Notes under the pieces: model-generated
The model's database searches: none
What the model saw: only the letters and a program-made list of their open reading frames with translations
Told to the model about the DNA's origin: nothing
NCBI RefSeq assembly: GCF_032362555.1
Contig: NC_083518.1
Location: 10,366,501 to 10,430,500, forward strand
DNA length: 64,000 bases
From: Amyelois transitella
Taxonomy: Eukaryota > Arthropoda > Insecta > Lepidoptera > Pyralidae
Direction of reading: 5' to 3'
Shown: one piece after another, positions 12,191 through 20,342 of the stretch
How the letters are laid out: each line of letters begins with the position of its first letter
Numbering within the stretch: the stretch's first letter is position 1
Translations under genes and position numbers: made by a program

Positions 12191-12667
12191 TTGGCGAAGA
12201 GGCTACTCCTGTCCAATCCTCCTCCTCCATGTGAACGCTTTCATTGGCAAGTATGGTGCTATGGTCTTTTCTGAAGAGGAGTGCTCTTCAGAGCGGACCA
12301 GACCTTGAAATATGCTGTAATTGGGTGGAATTCTTGACAAGCTGCCCTGTCAATGTCTGAATCTCGACGTGGTGTTAGACGTTTGGCACTGTCTAGTCTA
12401 GCCGGTAATGGAAAAAGACGTATATATGTATGTTTTCTGATACCCTTACGATACTGTATTAGGGACGTGTGTGGTCTTACCCTTATCTTACATGTGTGCA
12501 TTATGATTCAGTGCCTTCTGAATACGCTGATAATAGACCCAGTTATCAAACTTATCAATTTTCGCTTTATCTCATCGATTTTAACCATGCCTTCGAGACC
12601 TTTAGTAACAAATAAGTAGTTAGGCTACAGATAATTGTTTCAATAAAGAATTTAAAAAACATACAAA

Positions 12668-15600
12668 ATGTGCCTAACATTTTTAGTGAAATATATATTG
12701 TTTTTCGTGAATTTGGTGTTTGCGGTAAGTACTTTTAGCAATTATATATTTATTTATTCCCATCTGTTTTTTTCAAAACGGTCATTGTTAGCAATGTTGT
12801 ATTTATGTCACCTGCCAGTTAGGTAGGTAGGTACCTTTCTGAATTTTATTTATCTAAGGAACTTTAATTATAGTGTAAACCTTATATTTATATAGCGATA
12901 AGATACAAGGCACATCTGAGAAGGCAATGATGAAGTTTATAAGTATATAATCAAATTATAATAAATTTTAAATTTAAATAAACAAAGACCTTTACTGTCA
13001 AATCACAGATTGAACTAAAGACTTGTGTTACGGGCATGGGATATTAACGATATTCTTAACAATAATTATTATTCGTAGCAATAATCAAACGGATCATTTT
13101 TTCAAAAGCACCAGTCCAATTAGAAAAATCGGCTCTAGTCCTTTTTTTGGTAATTACTGAAATAAAACTGAACAATCTTAAAACTTACGTCTCTTTGTTC
13201 CAAATTATATATCTCAAAAAAATATTGTTAAAAGCAAAACTTATTCATTATAAGATCTGTTATTAACTTTTTATTTTTCTTATAATAGCTATAAATAATT
13301 ATAATTTAAATTTTCAGTACCTAAAGAATCAATTTTATAAACTACGCCTATAATTAACATTTAACAATCTTTCGTCAATGAACATTTGCTATTTACAGCT
13401 GGCAGGCGCAGGTCTCGTGGGCGTGGGAGTGGCGGTTCTCCTGCATATATCGGATATTCTAGATCTAATCCCGGTTAACTTGAACGCTATTCCCATCTCC
13501 ATCGTCGTGTTGGGCAGCATCGTCTTCGCCATTGGGTTCTGTGGATGCTACGGCGCTATCAAACAATCGAAATGTCTGTTAACTATGGTAGGTATGCTGT
13601 ATCTATTAACATACGAGTACATACATATTATCACGTATACAACGTGGCTTTTCAGTACTTGCGAGACTGTTGGCTCTGTCTACCTCGTAAAGAATAAAGA
13701 CGTGACTATGTATGTAGGTACAAAAAAAAGCATAATTAATACAACTTTTTCGGGTTTTAATCGATAATCGACCACTTTATTGATGAGCAAATTCCTTGAT
13801 TTTGCCATATCCTACGGGGTTCATGTTGTACTAATTTATATAACATACAAATAATTGCGTATGTATCCCTTGCGGGGTAGACAGAGCCAAAAATATTGAA
13901 TAGACCGAAAGGCCACGTTCAGCTGCAAGTATAACTTTATAATGGAATTGAGATTCAAATAGTGACAGATAGCTAGCCCAAAGCCCAATAAGAATCAAAA
14001 GTTAAAAACACGTATTACTTGCACATTGCAATTAACCAGGAACGCTCATGTTTCTTTCAGTATGCAGTGGTAATGGCAGTTCTGGCTGGAGTGAAGATAT
14101 ACCTGGCCACGATTCTGTTCCGAGGCCTGAACAACATCAGGGAGACGACTGAAGGCTGGGTGGTGGACGGGTTTGGGAATCGGGAACTGTTCTCTGCCTT
14201 GGAGTTTGCTGTGAGTGATTCTCTTTGTTTAAATACGTACATATTTATACATACATATAAGTCACGTCTATATCCCTTGCGGGGAAGACAGAGCCAACAG
14301 TCTTGAAAAGACTGATAGGTCACGTTCAGCTGTTTGGCTTTATGATGGAAATGAGATTCAAATAGTGACAGGTTGCTAGCCCACCGCCTCACTCCACTCA
14401 CCCAAGAGATGGAGTGGTCCTATTCTTTTTTGTATTAGCGCCGGGAACCACACGATCCGTATGGTTCCAGGTTTAAAATAAGATGGATATCGTAAAAGGC
14501 GACTTAGGGATAGGCTTATAAACTTGAGTTTCTTATTTTAGGCAATGGGCTAGCAACCTGTCATTATTTGAATCTCAATTCTATCATTAAGCCAAATAGC
14601 TCAACGTGGCCATTCAGTCTTTTCGAGACTTTTGTCTCTGTCTACCCCGCAAGGGATATAGACGTGACCACATGTACGTATGTATGTACTATACGGACAA
14701 AGAATCGCACAAATTATGCGTTTAATTCCTAACTTCCATAGTCAATTAGCGTCTTCAAAATAAGCAAAACAATAGCCAACTAGTTTGAATATTTTATCAA
14801 ATTGCCATCAAACTAGAAAGCCAAATAAAAGCTAAAACATATGTGACATAACAAACAAAAATATTAATCAAATACCTAATATTAATAAAAAAAAAACTTC
14901 CATAGTCACGATCGTGACTTCGCGAACTTCAATTCCCTATTTCACTTCCAGTTCAGTTGTTGCGGTACCACGGGTCCATCGTCTTACGGGGGCATCACCC
15001 CAGTGTTACCTCCCACCTGTTGTCCCAGCCCTACCTCCGACGGTTTCTGCCTACCAGCTGACGCGTTCCAAGAAGGCTGCGTGGACAGACTTGCCAGCTA
15101 CTTCGAGGTCTTCGGAGACGCCATAGTTGCTGTGATTGTGGTCGTTATTACTGCAGAGGTATGTCTTGTCTGTAACTAGAAGAGTTATATAAAAAATCTA
15201 GCTTTTCCTCGCGAATTTGCTTGAGCATGTTGTCGTTTATCGCAAATCCTAGGGAAACAGTAGTATTTTTGGGATGAAAGGTACTTCATATGCCTTTTCT
15301 CAGAACTCCTAATGGCTTTAGACTAGAATTACTAGGTATAACTTAATGACGACAACACGAAGCGCAAGTATATCCTACTACTATTATAAAGGCGAAATTA
15401 TAAAGGCGAAAGTTTGTATGGATGTATGGATGTTTGTTACTCTTTCACGCAAAAACTACTGAACCGATTACCATGAAATTTGGTATGTAGGTAGCTGAAG
15501 ACCCAGAATAACACATAGGCTACATTTTATCCCAGAGTTCCCGCGGGATTGATAGGGTTTCCATGCGGACGAAGTCGCGGGCGGCCTCTGGTAAGAAATA

Positions 15601-16304
15601 CTTACAAAACAATCACGTCTTTATTTCTTACGGGGTAGACAGAGTCAACAGTCTCGCAAATACTGAAAGGCTACGTTCAGCCATCGCCCATATCCTACAA
15701 GAAGAATCCGAAAATTATTTTTGCTTAACCTAGAAATACTTCTTAAGCGCTTTATATTTTTATGTGCATTCAACATAATATATAATCATGTCTTAGTGCC
15801 ATATTATGTAAACTGAAACTAATTACAATTAAACCTAATCTAAAAAAAAGGATAATGACATAAAGCATAATAATTAACAATCTGAAAGAAAGCTGTGCTC
15901 TTCCGGCATGGTGCCAGGAACTCCGATACATTCCCGCGCTGAATGGCATCCAATACCTTTGCGGAATAACAGCCGGCCATCTTGTCCGAATTGTGACGTC
16001 GATATGACCACAAACTAAATAGAGATTGGATATGACGTGTATCCACTTCATTTATTATACATACATAAAATCACGCCTCTTTCCCGGAGGGGTAGGCAGA
16101 GACTACCTCTTTCCAATTGCCACGATCTCTGCATACTTCCTTCGCTTCATCCACATTCATAACTCTCTTCATGCAAGCTCGGCGGTTTCGGGTACTCTTG
16201 ACCTGACCCTTTACCCTTTCATTTATTATGCTTGATATTTTTTTTTTCAGTTGGTGGCTTTGGTATTCAGTTTGTATTTGTGTTGCGCGAGCAAGAAACG
16301 ATAA
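12668..16304 (+). CDS. Tetraspanin, copy 2 (five exons, 218 aa)
   Basis: Exons: 12668-12724, 13399-13587, 14061-14210, 14952-15158, 16251-16304 (stop TAA). All junctions are phase 0, giving 19+63+50+69+17 residues. It has the same architecture as copy 1: N-terminus MCLTFLVKYILFFVNLVFA; exon 2 (LAGAGLVGVGVAVLL) with TM2 and the GCYGAIKQSKC turn; TM3 (YAVVMAVLAGVKIYLATILF); a large loop opening with FSCCGTTGPSSYGG and carrying six cysteines (CC, CC, C, C); TM4 ending LVALVFSLYLCC with the basic tail ASKKR. Intron positions match copy 1 one for one, so this is a tandem duplicate. The large loop differs most, which suggests different extracellular partners (inference). The juxtamembrane CC in the tail could be palmitoylated, as is usual for the family. 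Confidence 0.93.
13619..13716 (+). repeat. SINE-A 3' piece
   Basis: Starts at 'acgtggcttttcagt' and ends in the tail; intron 2 of tetraspanin copy 2. Confidence 0.6.
13855..13985 (-). repeat. SINE-A, 5'-truncated
   Basis: 'gtatgtatcccttgcggggtagacagagcc' onward, missing the head. Confidence 0.6.
14248..14458 (-). repeat. SINE-A copy
   Basis: Tail begins about 28 bases after the exon 3 donor of tetraspanin copy 2; small internal deletion near the head. Confidence 0.7.
14459..14690 (+). repeat. SINE-A copy abutting the previous one head to head
   Basis: Begins with a damaged head ('tatggttccaggttt'), and with 14248-14458 makes a ~440-bp imperfect palindrome. Confidence 0.65.
15378..15592 (+). 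repeat. Helitron-like element
   Basis: Starts 'ctactactattataaaggcgaaa', ends 'gaagtcgcgggcggcctc'; also present inverted at 44013-44225. Confidence 0.6.
15600..15690 (-). repeat. SINE-A 3' piece
   Basis: 'aatcacgtctttatttcttacggggtagacagagtcaacag' and the 'acgttcagcc' part. Confidence 0.55.
16054..16222 (-). repeat. RTE 3' fragment
   Basis: Ends 28 bases before the last exon of tetraspanin copy 2; keeps the terminal hairpin and antisense of the last ~45 codons. Confidence 0.75.
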
Positions 16305-16342
16305 GGACGAATAAGTTTTTAAATTATTTTTTTTACAATAAT

Positions 16343-16348
16343 AATAAA
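16343..16348 (+). terminator. Likely poly(A) signal of tetraspanin copy 2
   Basis: AATAAA about 40 bases after the stop, in an A-rich run and followed by T-rich sequence. Confidence 0.4.
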
Positions 16349-16556
16349 AAAAAAGAAAAACAATATTGATTTGTACTTTCCACAAGATCTTTTTATTCTC
16401 ATTTTTTGTTTATGTAGAATTTAAAGAAATCCTCTTACAGTGCTCTCGTATAGACCTCACAATTCAGCTTCTTAGCTGTTCCCATAATATTTATAAATAC
16501 TTAATACAGGTATTTAACGCGCACGTAACATATCTATAAACGTTTAATACCTTTAT

Positions 16557-16822
16557 TACATACATACAAACATATAGTTACGTCTGTATCCCTTACTGGG
16601 GTAGGCAGAGCCAACAGTCTTGAAAAGACCTACAGGCCACGTTCAGCTTTTTGCCTTGATGATAGAATTTAGATTCAAATAGTGACAGGTTGCTAGCCCC
16701 TCGCCTAAAAGAAGAATCCCCTTTATATACCTATCCCTTAGTCGCCTTTTACTACATCCATGGGAAAGAGATGGAGTGGTCCTATTCTTTTTTTTCATTG
16801 GTGCCGGAAACCACACGGTACC
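16557..16822 (-). repeat. SINE-A copy
   Basis: Complete, just downstream of tetraspanin copy 2. Confidence 0.75.
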
Positions 16823-17236
16823 TGTATTATTTGTATAGTAAGTAATAAGTATATTGTAACGCGAAAGTTTAAAATTCTCATAATTTTTGGTTGGGCAGCC
16901 GAACTAAAAATTATGTGTTTCAGACTACAGAACACACATGTAAGTTGTCTGTCAGTCACTCACTCGGTAACTGAAGAAAATAATATATTGATATATATGG
17001 GCCGTATGCTTGTTTAACAACAAAATAGTATGAAAAGAGGTTCCGTAAAGTCCGAGTAACGGAACAGTGACCGGTCGCGGAGCGCGGCTCACACGGCGCG
17101 CCAAATGACGTGTGGAAACGATGCCGGAATCTGTGCCAATGTTAGCAGAAACAGCGCTTTACACTTCAATTCAAGCGATTGAATATCGTCAATATATATA
17201 GTAAGACAGTAGGAAAAGTGTGTCCATCAGTTTAAT

Positions 17237-17717
17237 CTATACTGATATTATAAAGCTGAAGAGTTTGTTTGAACGCGCCCATCTCAGGAACTATAGTGGT
17301 TCGAGTTGAAAAATTCTTTTTGCTTTGAATAGACCATTTATCGAGGAAGGCTTTAAGCTATATAACATCACGCTGTAACTATAAGGAGCAGAGAAATAAT
17401 GGAATATGTATATGTTAACGGAAATGTATAAAATTTAGGAATTGCATAGAACTCCTAGGAAATGTATACAATTCCGAAGCTATTTAAGAAATGTATAAAA
17501 TATTATTGAAAAATTATTTAATACATACATATCCTGGGAGATGTATACATTTCCTAGGAATTGTATATAATTCCTATATCGTATTAGTTACTATTTTTTA
17601 TATGTATATACCCCGTTTATATGTATATATAAACGGGGAAAATTATTCATCCTTGAGGACTTCAATGATACCCAAAATAATTATTCCACGCGGACGAAGT
17701 CGCGGGTACAGCTAGTA
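17237..17717 (+). repeat. Helitron-like element with expanded interior
   Basis: Starts ATCTATACTGATATTATAAA and ends 'cgcggacgaagtcgcgggtacagctagt'. Relatives at 50197-50445 and 52015-52289 lack the 17400-17640 block, which is built from repeated and inverted 'aaatgtata' and 'cctaggaa' units. Confidence 0.65.
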
Positions 17718-17929
17718 TATTTAGAAAATAAGAAGTGGGATAAGAATTGCCTCCCGAGATACGTGACTCTAAATCACTGTCCCAATTTTAAAATTACCTC
17801 TCCAAGCCTTGCTAATTTGGTATATATTGTATATATTTTATGTAAGTTTATTATTTGGTATTTTATACATGTATTTCATTATATTTTATTTATGTATTTG
17901 TTAATGTATGTCTATAATTAGTTGTGTGA

Positions 17930-18080
17930 GTGGAGTACACGCCTGTCACTCTTTCCATCATGTCTCCTATCTCGGGTCTGCTGGAAGAGATTTCTTTTGA
18001 AATACAGAAGCAGAACCTTTGTAATTTTGTTTCTTGTGATTATCAGCATCAATGTTTTCTGTGTACCTACATAAATGAGT
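17930..18080. repeat. LINE 3'-end relic
   Basis: 'gtctgctggaagagatttcttttgaaata' and 'cctttgtaattttg' resemble the 3' ends of Lepidoptera LINEs; a similar piece ('ttgcctggaagagattgcagaatgcg') is at 40938-40990. Confidence 0.4.
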
Positions 18081-18540
18081 AAATAAATAAATAAGATTTT
18101 AAAAACTTTTTGGCACGTCCATAGCACTGGACACGTAAATGTTAAATTTTTTGATAATTTCTTAGCTATTAAAGTACTATCTATACCTATCATATTAGAC
18201 TCTAGAAACAGGTTAGTATAAACATCATTATTTAAACCTCAAAATATAGTTTCTTCAAAATGCTAGTCGCAATCAATACTTAACGATCTATCAATATAAA
18301 TAAATCACTTTATTAAAATATATACGCAAAGGTCGCTTGTGTCGTGCGGACGCGTCCACTTACTCCGTTTTAGTCGATTTACTGGTAAAGATCGCGCGAT
18401 TCAATTTAGACACTAGACATAATAGCTTTAAAGTTGTGAATAATACGAATCGTTAATATTACGCATAAATAATATTTTCTGTGAGGCGTGTTGTGTGACG
18501 TTGACATACATATTCGTAATCTGGAAGAGGCATTCTGAAG

Positions 18541-19497
18541 ATGTTGCGCTCGCCTAGTATGCAGCCCAAGGGTACGTGTAGCTCTGAGTCCGACTTGAGT
18601 ACTGTCTCCGATACAGCATGCGGTGCACATCGCAAGAGGAGACACGACGATGACTTCAGCGAGGTGCTCCAGTGCTTTATCTTAGAAATGAGAAATTGGA
18701 AAACCGAAATCCAGCAAGATATTAAGCAGATTAATGCCCAATTGGACTCAGGATTTCAGGAGCTGAGATCCGAAATCAGTATTGTTCGGCAGGATCACGC
18801 TGACATGAAAAGCAAAATTCAGGAACTCATTAGTGCAAATTCCGAGACTGCTAAAGAAGTGACATCGTTACAAACATCCGTTCAATTTACCAGCGACCTG
18901 TGTGAGGAACTCAAACATAAAGTTGATACAATTGAAGATAAGACTAGAACATTCTCAAACCTCGAAAGTGAGTTGGCAGACATGACTAGAAACTACAGAC
19001 GATTGCAGATCGATCTAAATGCCACCAATCAAAGAGATCGTCTGTTGAACCTCGAGATTGTGGGAGTTTCTGAATCCAAGGAAGAGAACGTCTTGGATAT
19101 TGTTCTTGCTGTTGCCTCACATGCAGGAGTTGCTGTCTCAAAAGAAGATATTGTGGAAGCAAATCGGGTAACTCCCCGAGTCCATCTTCAGGGACGCCCC
19201 AAGAACATAGTGGTCAAATTTACGTCACGATTGGTAAAAGATAACATTCTGTCAGGTGCAAGAAAGAATAAGATTTCTACCAGGAATTTGAAATTACGTG
19301 GCCCAGATAAACCAGTGTATGTTAATGAGCATCTTACGTACTTCAATAAGCAACTTCTAAAAAAGTGCAAGGAGATAGCGAAGCAGAAGCATTTCCAGTT
19401 TGTTTGGGTCAGGAATGGACGAATTTTCGTTCGGAAGGCTGCTGGATGTCCACCACTTCAAATTATCTCAGAAATGGACATTTCCAAAATGTCATAA
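18541..19497 (+). CDS. LINE ORF1 protein (coiled coil + FP25K-like C-terminal domain)
   Basis: 318 aa. The N-terminal ~45 residues are Ser/Cys-rich. A long heptad-like helix follows (about 45-150: MRNWKTEIQQDIKQINAQLD...), then a domain beginning near NYRRLQIDLNATNQRDR and running to the C-terminus. It includes LNLEIVGVSESKEENVL, the VEANRVTPR motif and NIVVKFTSRLVKD. This is the arrangement seen in insect LINE ORF1 proteins whose C-terminal half resembles the baculovirus FP25K domain family. The expected role is binding the element's RNA and oligomerising through the coiled coil. It starts at the first ATG of the frame. Its last 133 bases overlap the middle ORF. Confidence 0.85.
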   Translation: MLRSPSMQPKGTCSSESDLSTVSDTACGAHRKRRHDDDFSEVLQCFILEMRNWKTEIQQDIKQINAQLDSGFQELRSEISIVRQDHADMKSKIQELISANSETAKEVTSLQTSVQFTSDLCEELKHKVDTIEDKTRTFSNLESELADMTRNYRRLQIDLNATNQRDRLLNLEIVGVSESKEENVLDIVLAVASHAGVAVSKEDIVEANRVTPRVHLQGRPKNIVVKFTSRLVKDNILSGARKNKISTRNLKLRGPDKPVYVNEHLTYFNKQLLKKCKEIAKQKHFQFVWVRNGRIFVRKAAGCPPLQIISEMDISKMS

Positions 19498-20342
19498 GTG
19501 TTATTTGTTTTTTTATTGAGTTGGATTTCATTAACGTCCCTTCTACTATTTTTAAATTTCGTAATATTATTTCAAACTGTTATCTTTTGAGTTTATATTT
19601 GTTAAAGTTTCATGTCCCTTCCAGGAGCTCCACAAGTTGTAGGTCTACGTCGATAATTTTTTGCGCCCAACCTCGGGCTAGCTGCATACCTGCGCACTCG
19701 ATGCGCGTAATGCAGGTGCGCGTTTTTATCTGTGGAATGAGTGATTTAGCAGTAATAGTAAATTTTGCAGTAAAATCAATACTAAACAGTTTAATAAATT
19801 GCAATATCATTGATTATGCCGTATACAGTTGTTTCTTTTTAAACATTGTTTTAACTTTATTATACTCGGCATTTAAAAAACATATCATCGTAAAAAATAC
19901 CTGCTATGAATTTTTGTTAACTACTGTAACGCAAATCAACCAAAAACAATTAATAAGTCATCAGTTTATCTCATACTGTCATTATCTTGGAGCCTGCACT
20001 GATTATAACTTTGGTGCGCATTCATTTAGCGTATACGCTATACATCTTGTTTTTTACTCAATATCAGCGGTCAGTTCACGCGTGATCTCGATGATCGTCA
20101 TTTTTCTATTCTACCCTTTGTTATTTAATATTGAGTACTGCCTCTGTGCCCTTGGATTGTTCCGATATTTGATAATAAATAATGATCGTAACCTGTGCAA
20201 AATTAACTTAATTGGTCGTTTCTCATCCTGCGCGCGTCTTTTTACTCCTTGTATTATTACTGAGATACACATCGTAACTAATAATATAAGTTACTATTAT
20301 GAAATACTTTTTGTAGTATTTATATTTAACAGTGCTAGATAA
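19365..20342 (+). CDS. Unexplained 325-codon ORF linking LINE ORF1 and ORF2
   Basis: This frame is open for 978 bases in AT-rich DNA. It overlaps the end of ORF1 by 133 bases and the start of ORF2 by 11. I read it codon by codon from 19500 to 20342 and found no stop. The product after the ORF1 overlap is hydrophobic, with Ile/Leu/Phe/Tyr-rich stretches that could span membranes (for example SCFFLNIVLTLLYSAF and SMIVIFLFYPLLFNIEY) and many cysteines; I recognise no domain. It could be a genuine third protein, a region translated before shifting +1 into ORF2, or a chance open frame. The frame is TTA/ATA/GTA-rich, as expected of AT-rich DNA, which argues for caution. Confidence 0.4.
   Translation: MQGDSEAEAFPVCLGQEWTNFRSEGCWMSTTSNYLRNGHFQNVISVICFFIELDFINVPSTIFKFRNIISNCYLLSLYLLKFHVPSRSSTSCRSTSIIFCAQPRASCIPAHSMRVMQVRVFICGMSDLAVIVNFAVKSILNSLINCNIIDYAVYSCFFLNIVLTLLYSAFKKHIIVKNTCYEFLLTTVTQINQKQLISHQFISYCHYLGACTDYNFGAHSFSVYAIHLVFYSISAVSSRVISMIVIFLFYPLLFNIEYCLCALGLFRYLIINNDRNLCKINLIGRFSSCARLFTPCIITEIHIVTNNISYYYEILFVVFIFNSAR

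Larger units (their letters stand above)
10074..12667. other. Spacer between the two tetraspanin genes
   Basis: Apart from SINE-A 10632-10881 (minus) and a decayed Helitron-like piece 11994-12190, this is AT-rich DNA without a supportable exon. The promoter of tetraspanin copy 2 must lie in its last part; no TATA box stands out. Confidence 0.35.
16823..18339. other. Spacer before the LINE
   Basis: Besides the Helitron-like element and LINE relic, this holds a CpG-rich patch (17040-17120) and AT-rich DNA; no exon supported. Confidence 0.3.

Noticed and set aside
12259-12619. Small ORFs on both strands before tetraspanin copy 2
   Set aside because: Overlapping frames on opposite strands without splice borders or recognisable protein; probably promoter or repeat DNA.
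15770-16051. 93-codon minus-strand ORF in the last intron of tetraspanin copy 2
   Set aside because: No homology that I recognise, no splice support, lies in intronic AT-rich DNA.
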